NCBI RefSeq assembly: GCF_946463545.1
Contig: NZ_OX296583.1
Location: 1,558,902 to 1,622,901 of the forward strand
Length of the DNA: 64,000 nucleotides
Source: Methanothermococcus thermolithotrophicus DSM 2095
GTDB taxonomy: Archaea; AGJL01; Methanococci; Methanococcales; Methanococcaceae
Reading direction: 5' to 3'
Below are positions 1 through 8,890 of this stretch, piece by piece (the stretch's first letter is position 1; each line of letters starts with the position of its first letter). The position numbers and the translations under genes were made by a program. The notes beneath the pieces were generated by a model. It worked only from the letters and a program-made list of their open reading frames with translations, had not been told where the DNA came from and did no database searches.

Positions 1-1
1 C

Positions 2-1207
2 AACATAAACATGGACGATGTAGAGAAGTTTGACATCAAAAAAGGAAAACTACTCGTCTATGTTAATGGAGAAGAACACAAAATACCTTTAAAAGAGATC
101 GAACTAAGTGCAGGCTGTAAAATGTGTAGGGACTTTGACGCTGAAATGGCTGATGTGTCAGTCGGATGCGTTGGAAGTCCAGACGGCTATTCAACAGTTA
201 TAATAAGAACAGAAAAAGGGGAAGAGATTAAAAACGCTATAGAGTTAATGGAAGGTGTAGATTTAGAAGCTATTGAAAAATTGAGAGACTTAAAACTCAA
301 TAGATTCAAGAAAGAAGTTGAAAGAAGAAAAGCAGAAGATGAAAAAGTATCATTCTATTGGTTATCCGATTACAATGGGATTGGACTAAGGGCAGACGGG
401 ACCTACTTTATAAGACTTAGAGCAAAACCTGCTGGATTCTATAATATCGAAGATATTGAATTTATTTCTAAGATTGCAAAGGAATATAACGCAAGAATAA
501 AATTAAACAGTAGGCAAGGAATAGAGCTACAAGGCATAAGTGGATTTGATGCAGAGGATGTTGCTTTAAAATTAATTGAAAAAGGTTTGTTGCCTGGTTC
601 AACTGGTCCAGTAGTTACAACAGTGGTTGCATGTCCAGGAAAAGGTAATTGTTCACTCGGATTAATTGAAACTGAAAAGTTGACAAAGATTATTGAGGGT
701 AAGTTTGAGGAAAGACCTACGCCAACTAAGTTTAAAATGGCCGTTAGCGGATGTCCAAACGGATGTACCAGACCACAAGTTAGTGAAATTGGTATAGCCG
801 GAGTTAAGTTCCCAGTAGTTAATGAAGAAAACTGTAACGGTTGTGGAAGATGTGCAGAAGTTTGTAAGGTTGAGGCAATAGATATTAGGGGAGAAACATC
901 ATACACAAACTACAATGTATGTATTGGATGTGGAAAATGTATAAAGGCATGTCCAAATGAAGGTAGGGATGTTAAAGAAGAAGGATTTATGGTGTATGTT
1001 GGAGGTAAGACCGGAAGGGAGGTAATAGAAGGAGTAAGCATGAAATTAATGAGTGTTGAAGAGATACTTGACTTTATTGATAAAGTATTGATCGTTTACG
1101 ATAAATATGCTAAAAAACCGGCAAGGGAAAGATTGGGCGCAGTTATGCAAAGAGTAGGTTATGGAAAGTTCTTAGAAGAAGTTAAAGAACTTATGAAACA
1201 AAATTAA
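2..1207 (+). CDS. fsr: F420-dependent sulfite reductase, C-terminal two thirds (partial at window edge)
   Basis: Reduces sulfite to sulfide with electrons from reduced coenzyme F420, detoxifying sulfite and supplying sulfur. The frame is open to the window edge, so the ATG at 11 is internal. The first ~90 residues look like the end of an FrhB/FpoF-type F420 dehydrogenase domain (AGCKMCRDF), followed by a dissimilatory-sulfite-reductase-like half. Siroheme/4Fe-4S ligands are visible as CPGKGNC (about 632-652) and CPNGC (about 752-766). Two ferredoxin motifs, CNGCGRCAEVC and CIGCGKCIKACP, are inserted after them. FrhB plus Dsr fusion is the Fsr architecture, which is about 620 residues in methanogens; about 400 are seen here. 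A T-rich tract follows the stop. Confidence 0.9.
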   Translation, partial: NINMDDVEKFDIKKGKLLVYVNGEEHKIPLKEIELSAGCKMCRDFDAEMADVSVGCVGSPDGYSTVIIRTEKGEEIKNAIELMEGVDLEAIEKLRDLKLNRFKKEVERRKAEDEKVSFYWLSDYNGIGLRADGTYFIRLRAKPAGFYNIEDIEFISKIAKEYNARIKLNSRQGIELQGISGFDAEDVALKLIEKGLLPGSTGPVVTTVVACPGKGNCSLGLIETEKLTKIIEGKFEERPTPTKFKMAVSGCPNGCTRPQVSEIGIAGVKFPVVNEENCNGCGRCAEVCKVEAIDIRGETSYTNYNVCIGCGKCIKACPNEGRDVKEEGFMVYVGGKTGREVIEGVSMKLMSVEEILDFIDKVLIVYDKYAKKPARERLGAVMQRVGYGKFLEEVKELMKQN

Positions 1208-1240
1208 ATACTTTTTTAATCTTTCAATCTTTTCAATATT
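1208..1240 (+). terminator. T-rich terminator region after fsr
   Basis: Immediately after the fsr stop the + strand has several T runs (CTTTTTTAATCTTTC and following). Archaeal transcription typically ends at U-rich tracts without a hairpin. The next gene has its own promoter at about 1352-1371, which supports termination here. Confidence 0.4.
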
Positions 1241-1263
1241 AAAGAATTTAACCATAAAAATTT

Positions 1264-1371
1264 TTATTACTTTTTAAGTTTTTTTCATAATAATTATATC
1301 TCATCCCCAAACTAAAAAACATAAGTATTAGTCGTTTTCCCAAAAAAACCGGTCAAAAATCTTTTTATATT
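1264..1371 (+). promoter_or_regulatory. Two-block control region and TATA box, copy 1
   Basis: Block A AATAATTATATCTCAT lies at 1289-1304. Block B GTCAAAAATCTTTTTATATT, which contains the TATA-like TTTTATAT, lies at 1352-1371. A TTATTAC box sits at 1264-1270. The same blocks recur before hcp and before the 115-residue gene at 5179, with 63 bp between block starts in all three. This implies a common transcription regulator; the identity of that regulator is not visible. Confidence 0.6.
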
Positions 1372-1421
1372 ATTAAATGCACTATATAGATTGTCAAAAA
1401 ATAAAAAATGAGGGTGAGAAC

Positions 1422-1742
1422 ATGGTTAAAGTTGCAATTTTAAGATGCGATAGTGCAGCAAAAACCTGTCCTGCAGTAGGCTGTATGACCGCGGCATTAA
1501 ACAAAAAAGACACATTTAAGGATTACGAAGATTTTGAACTTGTAACCATGATAACATGCGGTGGATGCCCAGGAAGACTGGGAATAAATCAGATAAAACA
1601 GTTGGTAGAAAAGCACGGAGTAGAAGTTGTTCACTTTGCAACATGTACAACAGCACTTAAACCAAAGTGTATCTATACTGATGAAATGAAAGAAGAAATT
1701 GAAAAAACTGGGGCAAAAGTAGTGTTGGGTTCCCACTTCTAA
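1422..1742 (+). CDS. CGGC-domain protein (putative metal-binding)
   Basis: A 106-residue cysteine-rich protein with the literal CGGCPGR motif in its middle, plus CDSAAKTCPAVGC near the N terminus and CTTALKPKC near the C terminus. These mark it as the CGGC family, proposed to bind metal or Fe-S and otherwise uncharacterised. I chose ATG 1422 because GGGTGA (1412-1417) precedes it at good spacing; an upstream in-frame ATG at 1377 overlaps the promoter. It lies between fsr and a ferredoxin/hcp pair and has its own promoter of the shared stress type, so a role in sulfite or nitrosative stress is inferred from context only. Confidence 0.75.
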   Translation: MVKVAILRCDSAAKTCPAVGCMTAALNKKDTFKDYEDFELVTMITCGGCPGRLGINQIKQLVEKHGVEVVHFATCTTALKPKCIYTDEMKEEIEKTGAKVVLGSHF

Positions 1743-1814
1743 GCCCAACTTTTATTAATTATGTTTTATAGATTAGAAATTATACATGTAAAATCCTAAT
1801 AAAGAGGGGGTTGT

Positions 1815-2540
1815 ATGAAGATATCACGATATAAAATTGAAGTTGACCAGGACAAATGTCTTGGTTATGAAGAATGTGGATTGTGTATTAAAGCCTGTGA
1901 AGAAAACATCCTTGTGCCTGATCCTGAAACTAAAAAGGTAAAAGTAGATAAAAATAAAGAGATTTACTGTGATGGAATAGGTTCCTGTTTAGATGTGTGT
2001 CCTGTTGATGCCATAAAAATCACAAAAGAAGAGGTAGAGGTAAGTAGTTCTGCCCATAATAATAGTCATGCTCATTCACATTCGCATTCAGAAGGACACA
2101 AATGCCCAGGTTCAATGGCAATGACCTTTAACAGAAAAAAATGCGAAAGTAACGACCAAGGGATGGATTCAGAAATAGAGTCAGAGTTAATAAACTGGCC
2201 TGTTCAACTTCATCTACTAAATCCAATGGCACCATACTTTAAAGATGCTGAATTGGTAATTGCAGCAGACTGTGTTCCATTTGCCTATGCAAACTTCCAT
2301 AAAAAATTCTTAAAAGGTAAAGTTTTAGCCATTGGATGTCCAAAATTGGACGACGTTTCAGAATACGCTGAAAAAATAAGGGCGATTGTTGAATTGAACA
2401 ATATTAAAAAAGTGGATGTTGTAATAATGAGCGTTCCATGCTGTCATGGATTATATGCGTTAGTAAAAAATGCACTTGAAGGAACAGGCTGTGAAATAAG
2501 AAAGCATGTGATATCAATTGATGGTAGGGTAGTTGAATAA
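1815..2540 (+). CDS. Dicluster ferredoxin-domain protein with histidine-rich linker
   Basis: A 241-residue iron-sulfur protein. The N-terminal ~75 residues hold two cysteine clusters, CLGYEECGLCIKAC and CDGIGSCLDVCP, for 4Fe-4S clusters; the first is an irregular CX4CX2CX3C. A histidine-rich stretch follows (HAHSHSHSEGHKC, about residues 80-95), suggesting metal binding. The C-terminal domain has IGCPKLDD and SVPCCHG cysteines, as in ferredoxin-like proteins commonly found beside hybrid cluster proteins. The start is supported by GAGGGGGT just upstream. The next gene is hcp, so it may be the electron donor or a maturation partner for Hcp (inference). Confidence 0.75.
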   Translation: MKISRYKIEVDQDKCLGYEECGLCIKACEENILVPDPETKKVKVDKNKEIYCDGIGSCLDVCPVDAIKITKEEVEVSSSAHNNSHAHSHSHSEGHKCPGSMAMTFNRKKCESNDQGMDSEIESELINWPVQLHLLNPMAPYFKDAELVIAADCVPFAYANFHKKFLKGKVLAIGCPKLDDVSEYAEKIRAIVELNNIKKVDVVIMSVPCCHGLYALVKNALEGTGCEIRKHVISIDGRVVE

Positions 2541-2590
2541 ACACTACATTGAACTCTGCATAAGAGTATTAATATACGATAAAACGTAAT

Positions 2591-2673
2591 AATAATTATG
2601 TCACATTGGAGCGTATAATGAATAATATTTGTGTATCTTTTTGGATAATAATTGTCAAAAATTCATATATATG
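2591..2673 (+). promoter_or_regulatory. Two-block control region and TATA box, copy 2 (hcp promoter)
   Basis: Block A AATAATTATGTCACAT at 2591-2606 and block B GTCAAAAATTCATATATATG at 2654-2673 match the blocks before the CGGC gene and the gene at 5179. Start-to-start spacing is again 63 bp, close to six DNA turns. The TATA-like ATATATAT is inside block B, about 45 bp before the hcp ATG. Confidence 0.6.
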
Positions 2674-2714
2674 ATAAAAAACAAATGTAAATTTGTTAAA
2701 TAAAGGGTGAGTCT

Positions 2715-4463
2715 ATGGAAGACATTAGACAAAAAATAAAATCAATTATAGACGGTATAATGGGGAAGAGCTCCAGTGCTGTTACAATAACTAAGTCAAC
2801 CGGGGAGGGTATAACTATGAGACCATCAAAAATGTTCTGTTATCAATGCCAAGAAACTGCAAAAAATACTGGATGTACAATCATCGGAGTTTGTGGTAAA
2901 AAAGACAACGTGGCAAACCTTCAAGACCTTTTGGTATATACTGTGAAAGGTTTAGCAGTTGTTCGTGAGAATTTAGGATACTCAAACGATAAAACCGATA
3001 GATATATCGTAGACGCATTATTTACAACAATTACAAATGTAAATTTCGATGATAAAGATATTATAGAAAAAATAAAAGAAGGTTTGGCACTTCGTGAAGA
3101 GGCCGCATCAAAAAGTACATGTCCAGGATGCGGTGGAGATTTGCCTGACTGTGCAACATGGACTGCAGATTCAGACGATGAAATTATAAAAAAGGCAAAT
3201 TCACTTGAGGTTTCCGTTCTTGCAACAGAAAATGAAGATGTCCGTTCTTTAAGGGAATTATTAACTTACGGGGTTAAAGGTATTGCAGCATATCTACACC
3301 ACGCCATGGTTTTAGGATATGACAACAAAGATATTCACAAATTTATAAGAAAAGCACTTGTTGCAACAACTGATGATAGCCTATCTGCCGACGAGCTCAC
3401 AGCACTCGTACTTGAATGTGGTAAATATGCCGTTGATACAATGGCATTACTCGATAAAGCAAATACCGAAACCTACGGACATCCTGAAATAACCGAAGTA
3501 GATATTGGGGTTAGAAACAACCCTGGTATTTTAATAAGTGGGCACGATTTGAAAGATTTAGAACAACTCTTAGAACAAACAAAGGGAACTGGTGTTGACG
3601 TATATACACACAGTGAAATGTTGCCTGCTCACTACTATCCTGCATTTAAGAAATACGACCACTTTGTAGGAAACTACGGGGGATCATGGTGGAGACAGAA
3701 AGAAGAATTTGAAGCATTCAACGGACCAATTGTAATGACTACAAACTGTCTTGTTCCGCCTGCTGAAAGTTATAAGGATAGAATATATACAACAGGAGTT
3801 GTAGGATTCCCAGGACTTAAAAGAATACCAGAAGATGAAAATGGAAATAAGGACTTCTCAGAAGTAATCGAACAGGCTAAAAAATGTGCTCCACCAAAAC
3901 AACTTGAAACTGGTAAGATTGTAGGTGGTTTCGCACACAACCAAGTATTGGCATTAGCAGATAAGGTTGTTGAAGCTGTAAAATCAGGAGCTATAAGAAA
4001 ATTCGTTGTAATGGCTGGATGTGATGGAAGACATCCTTCAAGAGAATACTACACCGAATTTGCAAAGAAACTTCCAAACGACACAGTCATATTAACCGCA
4101 GGATGTGCAAAATATAGATACAATAAATTAGGTTTAGGAGACATTGGTGGAATACCAAGAGTATTAGATGCTGGACAGTGTAACGACTGTTACTCATTAG
4201 CAGTTATTGCACTTAAATTAAAAGAAGTATTTGAATTAGATGATATAAACGACCTTCCAATTGCATTCAATGTAGCATGGTACGAACAAAAAGCAGTTGC
4301 AGTTCTATTGGCATTACTCTACTTAGGTGTTAAAGATATCGTATTAGGTCCAACACTACCTGCATTCTTATCTCCAAATGTAGCTAAGGTGCTTGTAGAG
4401 AAATTTGGAATAAGCGGAATAACCACCGTTGATGAAGATATTGAAAGACTGATAAACAAATAA
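2715..4463 (+). CDS. hcp: Hybrid cluster protein (hydroxylamine reductase / NO-detoxifying)
   Basis: Hcp carries a 4Fe-4S cluster plus a hybrid Fe-S-O cluster, and reduces hydroxylamine in vitro and NO in vivo in characterised homologues. The N-terminal motif is [19 protein letters not shown] (CX2CX8CX5C), the spacing seen in class III Hcp. Later hybrid-cluster cysteines are visible in [23 protein letters not shown] and GQCNDCYS. At 582 residues it is slightly long because of a 34-residue N-terminal extension from ATG 2715 (SD GGGTGA). An internal ATG at 2817 is also preceded by GGGAGGGT and would give the usual Hcp start. The promoter is the shared two-block type. Confidence 0.93.
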   Translation: MEDIRQKIKSIIDGIMGKSSSAVTITKSTGEGITMRPSKMFCYQCQETAKNTGCTIIGVCGKKDNVANLQDLLVYTVKGLAVVRENLGYSNDKTDRYIVDALFTTITNVNFDDKDIIEKIKEGLALREEAASKSTCPGCGGDLPDCATWTADSDDEIIKKANSLEVSVLATENEDVRSLRELLTYGVKGIAAYLHHAMVLGYDNKDIHKFIRKALVATTDDSLSADELTALVLECGKYAVDTMALLDKANTETYGHPEITEVDIGVRNNPGILISGHDLKDLEQLLEQTKGTGVDVYTHSEMLPAHYYPAFKKYDHFVGNYGGSWWRQKEEFEAFNGPIVMTTNCLVPPAESYKDRIYTTGVVGFPGLKRIPEDENGNKDFSEVIEQAKKCAPPKQLETGKIVGGFAHNQVLALADKVVEAVKSGAIRKFVVMAGCDGRHPSREYYTEFAKKLPNDTVILTAGCAKYRYNKLGLGDIGGIPRVLDAGQCNDCYSLAVIALKLKEVFELDDINDLPIAFNVAWYEQKAVAVLLALLYLGVKDIVLGPTLPAFLSPNVAKVLVEKFGISGITTVDEDIERLINK

Positions 4464-4534
4464 TTGCAAAAATAAGAATTAGCTATTGGTCATTATTAAT
4501 TACTAACTATCTTTTATTTTTTTTAGGTGACATT

Positions 4535-4888
4535 ATGATAGAAACAGTATATAATTTTACAACCGAATCTGATTCAAAGATTGTGGAAAAAATAGTTAAT
4601 ACCGACGAAGTTCAAATTATTCATATGATATTTCCAAAAGGGGAAGGCACACCTAAGCACTTTACAAACTCAAAGGTTCATTTAATAGTTGTAAAGGGAG
4701 AGATGACATTAACTTTGGAAGACCAAGAGCCAAAAGTATATCCTGCTGGATCAATAATTCATTTGCCGTTCAATACAAAGATGATTGCTCAAAATTTAAC
4801 ATGTGATGTTCTTGAATTCTTTGTAATCAAAGCACCACATCCTTCAAAAATAGGTGGTCCAGAAGAACCAATTAAAATTAACGAATAA
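4535..4888 (+). CDS. Small single-domain cupin protein
   Basis: A 117-residue protein that is all beta by pattern, with cupin motif residues H-F-x4-VHLIVVKGE (around residues 42-56) and a second G-SIIHLPF motif. It probably binds a metal ion through the histidines; no substrate can be inferred. SD AGGTGA precedes ATG 4535. It follows hcp after a T-rich stretch (about 4508-4524) that could partly terminate the hcp transcript, so co-transcription is uncertain. Placement in the stress cluster suggests a redox-linked role, by inference. Confidence 0.7.
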   Translation: MIETVYNFTTESDSKIVEKIVNTDEVQIIHMIFPKGEGTPKHFTNSKVHLIVVKGEMTLTLEDQEPKVYPAGSIIHLPFNTKMIAQNLTCDVLEFFVIKAPHPSKIGGPEEPIKINE

Positions 4889-5003
4889 CTTAAATAAAAA
4901 GTAATGTTCATAATATTTACAATATAACCATTGCAATTTTCTATGCCCTCGATAGGCATACAGTTAAATATATGTGCTAAATTTAATTTTTAAATTAAAT
5001 AAC

Positions 5004-5111
5004 TTATTACTTTTTTATTATTTTTTATAATAGTTATATCTTCATTATTAATTTAAATGAATACTAATTATCCATTTTTAGGGTAAAAATAGTCAAAAAT
5101 ACTTTTATATT
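5004..5111 (+). promoter_or_regulatory. Two-block control region and TATA box, copy 3
   Basis: TTATTAC (5004-5010), block A AATAGTTATATCTTCA (5029-5044) and block B GTCAAAAATACTTTTATATT (5092-5111) repeat the layout at 1264-1371 with an exact 3740-bp offset for every block. A small hairpin AATCTC-TTT-GAGATT at 5142-5156 lies in the presumed leader, 22 bases before the start codon. Confidence 0.6.
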
Positions 5112-5178
5112 ACAAATAAGCATATAAATTAATTAAATTGAAATCTCTTTGAGATTGTAGCTCTTCGATGGTGATATA

Positions 5179-5526
5179 ATGCAATTAGAAGAATTAATGG
5201 AAAAAATCATGTCAAATAAAATGAAACTGTCCTTAATGAGTAGGTTGAAGTCAATAGAACAATATAATAACGAATTATACAATGATATATCAAATAGTCA
5301 GATGAAGGATGTAGAAGCACTTTATGAGAAGTACATGATATATATTGGGGGAAAACCTAACATAAAATTTGAATTAGATGGAGACATTAGGGAAATTTTA
5401 AAAGAAACTATAGAATTAGAGAAAAAACTTATAAAAGAGAGTGGAATGACCTTTGGAGTAAGGCAAACAACAATACATTGTCTCACAAATGATGAAAGGT
5501 TTTACCATTACTTGAAAAATATTTAA
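5179..5526 (+). CDS. Hypothetical helical protein of the stress regulon
   Basis: A 115-residue charged protein, predicted mostly helical from its spacing of hydrophobic and Glu/Lys residues; I do not recognise a family. It has one cysteine near the C terminus (TIHCLTNDERFYHYLK). There is no signal peptide or membrane segment. GGTGAT is placed 5 bases before ATG 5179. It is expressed from the third copy of the two-block promoter shared with the CGGC gene and hcp, so it is probably a member of the same stimulon. The helix-rich E/H/Y content would fit a ferritin-like fold, but ligand spacing is not convincing. Confidence 0.6.
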   Translation: MQLEELMEKIMSNKMKLSLMSRLKSIEQYNNELYNDISNSQMKDVEALYEKYMIYIGGKPNIKFELDGDIREILKETIELEKKLIKESGMTFGVRQTTIHCLTNDERFYHYLKNI

Positions 5527-5573
5527 TTTAAATTTCATTCCTTCTTTTTTAATTAAAACTAAGAGGCGATAAC

Positions 5574-6329
5574 ATGATAGATGCACACACCCATCTAGAT
5601 GTTAGAAGTTTTGAAGATATGGAAAAGATGGCATTAAGTGGAATTGAAACCATTGTAACATGTGCCCATGACCCATACAAAATGAGTGTTCCAGAAGTTT
5701 ATCTTGATCACTGGGATAGGTTGATTAATTTAGAAACAAAAAGAGGAAAAATGGCAGATGTGGAAGTTAAGGTAGCGTTGGGAGTTCATCCTATGGGATA
5801 CCCTAAAAACTGGGAGCTCCTTATAAAAAAACTTCCAGGGTTTTTAGACAATGAAAATGTTGTGGCAATTGGGGAAACTGGATTACATTATATTGCGGAC
5901 GAAGAAAAAAACCTCCTAAGAGAACAACTAATTCTTGCAAAGGATTACAACATGCCAATAATTGTTCATACTCCGGAGAAGAATAAGAAAGAAGCGTTAG
6001 TTGAGATTTTAAAACTTCTCGATGAAGTTAAAATAAAAGACGATTTAGTAATGATAGACCACATAAACAAAGAAACAGTAGAGTTAATCGATAGGGATGT
6101 TTACGTTGGTTTGACTGTTCAGCAATCAATGAAAATAGATCATGTTGAGGCATCTGAAATAATAAAGAACTACGATAAAAAATTTATTTTAAGTAGCGAT
6201 TTAGGAAGTTTAAAGGCAGATATCTATGCACTCCCAAGAACCAAACTCCATATGAAAAAAATAGGGGTTGATGAGAAGAAGATAACTGATTCAATTTACA
6301 AAAATGCAAAAACGTTTTACAGGTTATAG
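5574..6329 (+). CDS. TatD-like metal-dependent hydrolase
   Basis: A 251-residue amidohydrolase-superfamily protein of the TatD-related archaeal group. The metal-binding HTHLD motif starts at residue 4. Other visible family motifs are GVHPMGYP, IGETGLHY, IIVHTPEKNK, IDHIN and LSSDLGS near the C terminus (last metal Asp). TatD relatives are Mg-dependent 3'-5' nucleases; the exact substrate of archaeal members is not established. GAGGCGAT precedes the start. It follows the 115-residue gene by 47 bp and could be in the same transcript. Confidence 0.8.
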   Translation: MIDAHTHLDVRSFEDMEKMALSGIETIVTCAHDPYKMSVPEVYLDHWDRLINLETKRGKMADVEVKVALGVHPMGYPKNWELLIKKLPGFLDNENVVAIGETGLHYIADEEKNLLREQLILAKDYNMPIIVHTPEKNKKEALVEILKLLDEVKIKDDLVMIDHINKETVELIDRDVYVGLTVQQSMKIDHVEASEIIKNYDKKFILSSDLGSLKADIYALPRTKLHMKKIGVDEKKITDSIYKNAKTFYRL

Positions 6330-6448
6330 GCATACTCCCACTTAATTCATGAATTTAGATATTTTTTAAATACATTAGAATTAATCAATATATCGAAAAT
6401 TTTAAATATAATATGGCCCTATTTTTTAAAAAAAATAAGGTGTTAATA

Positions 6449-7483
6449 ATGAGTAAAAAAGGATTAGGGTTTTTTGAAAAGTATCTTTCAATATGGGTGG
6501 CATTGTGTATAATCGCAGGGATTCTAATGGGCAATTATTTATCAATAATTCCTCAAACACTCTCAAAATTTACGATAGCCAATGTTAACATTCCGATAGC
6601 AGTTCTAATATGGGCGATGATTTATCCAATGATGGTAAAGATTGACTTTAGAGCTGTAGAGATGATAAGAAAGAATTACATTAAAGGAATGACAATAACA
6701 TGGGCTGTAAATTGGTTAATAAAACCATTCACAATGTATCTATTTGCTTCATTATTTTTAATAACGATTTTTTCAAAATTGGGCTTTATTCCATTGGAAT
6801 TGGCTAAGGAATATGTTGCTGGAGCAATACTTTTAGGAGCAGCTCCATGTACTGCCATGGTGTTTGTTTGGAGTTATTTGACCGATGGAGATCCTTTATA
6901 TACATTAGTGCAGGTAGCCACAAATGATTTAATAATACTCATCGCCTTTGCTCCAATAGTTGGGTTCTTAATGGGAATAAGCGACATTCCTATTCCTTAC
7001 GATACGTTGTTCCTTTCAGTATTCTTATACGTAGTTATACCATTAGTTTCTGGATATCTATCAAGGAAGTATCTAATGGCACACAAAGGACAAAAATGGT
7101 TTGAAAAAACATTTATACCAAGTTTAAATAAGGTTTCAATATTAAGTTTATTGATGACTCTGGTGATTTTATTCTCATTTCAAGGAGAAATAATACTAAA
7201 CAATCCCCTGTACATATTGCTGATATCCATACCACTAACAATACAAACATTCTTTGTATTTGGTTTGGCATACACCTGGGCAAAAAAATGGAAATTACCA
7301 CATAATATCTCTGCTCCGTCAGCACTTATTGGAGCAAGTAACTTCTTTGAGCTTGCGGTTGCAGTTGCGATAACATTATTTGGGCTCAACAGTGGAGCTG
7401 CACTTGCAACAGTTGTTGGCGTTCTTGTAGAGGTTCCATTGATGCTAACACTTGTCTGGATTGCAAATAAGACAAAGTGGTGA
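6449..7483 (+). CDS. acr3: Arsenite efflux permease, Acr3 family
   Basis: A 344-residue, ten-helix-type membrane protein exporting As(III). Typical Acr3 features are FEKYLSIWVALCIIAGILMG at the N terminus, LIWAMIYPMMVKIDF, the conserved cysteine in GAAPCTAMVFVWSYLTDGDP and GASNFFELAVAVAITLFG. ATG 6449 is chosen because AAGGTG (6438-6443) lies just upstream; an in-frame ATG at 6413 has no ribosome site. arsC follows 39 bp downstream, confirming an arsenic operon. No ArsR-like gene is adjacent. Confidence 0.92.
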   Translation: MSKKGLGFFEKYLSIWVALCIIAGILMGNYLSIIPQTLSKFTIANVNIPIAVLIWAMIYPMMVKIDFRAVEMIRKNYIKGMTITWAVNWLIKPFTMYLFASLFLITIFSKLGFIPLELAKEYVAGAILLGAAPCTAMVFVWSYLTDGDPLYTLVQVATNDLIILIAFAPIVGFLMGISDIPIPYDTLFLSVFLYVVIPLVSGYLSRKYLMAHKGQKWFEKTFIPSLNKVSILSLLMTLVILFSFQGEIILNNPLYILLISIPLTIQTFFVFGLAYTWAKKWKLPHNISAPSALIGASNFFELAVAVAITLFGLNSGAALATVVGVLVEVPLMLTLVWIANKTKW

Positions 7484-7522
7484 AATATTATATTACTGGT
7501 GCTATTTGATTAGGTGAAAAAT

Positions 7523-7906
7523 ATGAAGGTTTTGTTTGTTTGTGTACACAATAAAAGAAGAAGTATAATGGCAGAGGCATTTGGGAAGAAATATGGACTA
7601 AATGCCTATAGTGCAGGGTTGGAAAAAACCGATGGTGTTGATGAAAAGGTTGTTGAAGTTTTAAAAGAAAAAAATTTAAACGTAAAACAGAAGCCTCAAA
7701 CAATAGACGAGGTTGTTAGAGAGGTTGGAAATTTTGACGTTGTCGTTACAATGGGATGTTTGGATAAATGCCCATTTGTTCCAGCAAAAAAGCATATAGG
7801 TTGGGATATTGAAGACCCTGCAGATAAAGATATTGAAGTTTATAGGAAAGTCAGAGATGAAATCGAGAAGAAAATCGAAGAATTAATCCAGATATTAAAT
7901 TATTAA
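7523..7906 (+). CDS. arsC: Arsenate reductase, thioredoxin-coupled LMW-phosphatase type
   Basis: A 127-residue protein with the phosphatase P-loop CVHNKRRS (CX5RS) at the N terminus and the pair of resolving cysteines in MGCLDKCPF, followed by DIEDPADKD. This combination distinguishes ArsC from ordinary low-molecular-weight tyrosine phosphatases. It reduces arsenate to arsenite for export by Acr3. GTG at 7514 belongs to the Shine-Dalgarno AGGTGA, so ATG 7523 is the likely start. It sits between acr3 and a DUF166 gene 15 bp downstream. Confidence 0.9.
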   Translation: MKVLFVCVHNKRRSIMAEAFGKKYGLNAYSAGLEKTDGVDEKVVEVLKEKNLNVKQKPQTIDEVVREVGNFDVVVTMGCLDKCPFVPAKKHIGWDIEDPADKDIEVYRKVRDEIEKKIEELIQILNY

Positions 7907-7921
7907 GGTGTGGTGATATTA

Positions 7922-8704
7922 ATGAAAGTCACATTTATCTACCATGAGGGAAACAAGAGAATGGAGAAGTTCTATAAAAACCTGCTAAATGAACCAGATT
8001 TTTGTAGAATATGTGAGGATTGTTATAACTGTAGAGGAGATTGGAGTTTTAAGGATAATGTAAATGTTTTAGAAGTAAAGAAAGCATACGAGGAATTTAT
8101 CGACAATCCCTATGAATATATTCCAGAAGTTCCAGAAGGGGATGTTTGTATAGCTCAACTACATGATGATTTACTGTATGAGCTCCCACTGTTTTTAAAG
8201 GAAAAAAATTATAGGGCTCTAATAGTACCTTCTGAAGCTCCAGATGATTTATCCATTGCTATGAGAAATAGTTTAAAAGAAATGTGTGAGAACAACGGAA
8301 TAGAGTTTGAGAATCCAAAACCGTTCTGTTCCTTAAAGAAGGTAGAAGGTAAAAATGCCATAAATGAATTTATAGAATACTTTAGAATTGGAGCTCCAGA
8401 GATTGAAGCCGAGGTAGTGGGACATACTATAAAGGATGTTAAAGTTAAAATTTCATCACCATGCGGGGAAACCTACTACATCGCAAAGAGGATAAAAAAT
8501 AAAGGAATTAGAGAGTTAAAAGATGAAATAGCAAATGCCCACCACAACTATCCGTGTTTGGGAAGTATGGAGTATGACAAGGAATTAGAAGACACGATAC
8601 TACATGAGGCAGGATACATAGCAATAGACTCTATAAAAAAGGCACTATCATCGCATAAATGTAAAAATAAATTTTGTTCAAAAGGTTGTGGAGGATTCTT
8701 ATAA
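7922..8704 (+). CDS. DUF166 family protein in the ars operon
   Basis: A 260-residue soluble protein of the methanogen DUF166 group, sometimes labelled thymidylate-synthase-related without experimental support. It is cysteine-rich at both ends: CRICEDCYNC near residue 30, SSPCGE and YPCLGSMEYD in the middle, and CKNKFCSKGCGG at the C terminus, consistent with metal or Fe-S binding. GGTGAT (7912-7917) directs ATG 7922; the preceding GTGGTG codons are part of that site. The tight linkage to arsC suggests a role in arsenic handling, by inference. Confidence 0.65.
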   Translation: MKVTFIYHEGNKRMEKFYKNLLNEPDFCRICEDCYNCRGDWSFKDNVNVLEVKKAYEEFIDNPYEYIPEVPEGDVCIAQLHDDLLYELPLFLKEKNYRALIVPSEAPDDLSIAMRNSLKEMCENNGIEFENPKPFCSLKKVEGKNAINEFIEYFRIGAPEIEAEVVGHTIKDVKVKISSPCGETYYIAKRIKNKGIRELKDEIANAHHNYPCLGSMEYDKELEDTILHEAGYIAIDSIKKALSSHKCKNKFCSKGCGGFL

Positions 8705-8890
8705 TCGGTTAAAATAAAGGCTTTATGGGTACCTCAAGCTAATAATATGTTACATATTCTTTTTTCTATTTTAATTAATTTTAAATTATTTAACTAGTTG
8801 TGTTTATTTTTTATAGAATAATTTTTATAAAGTTACATCACCATATGGTAGTAAAATATTTTAAAATAATACATTTAATAAAGGGATAAT

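Noticed and set aside
6370-6448. ArsR operator before acr3
   Set aside because: The region is AT-rich with a TATA-like stretch, but I see no clear dyad of the ArsR type.
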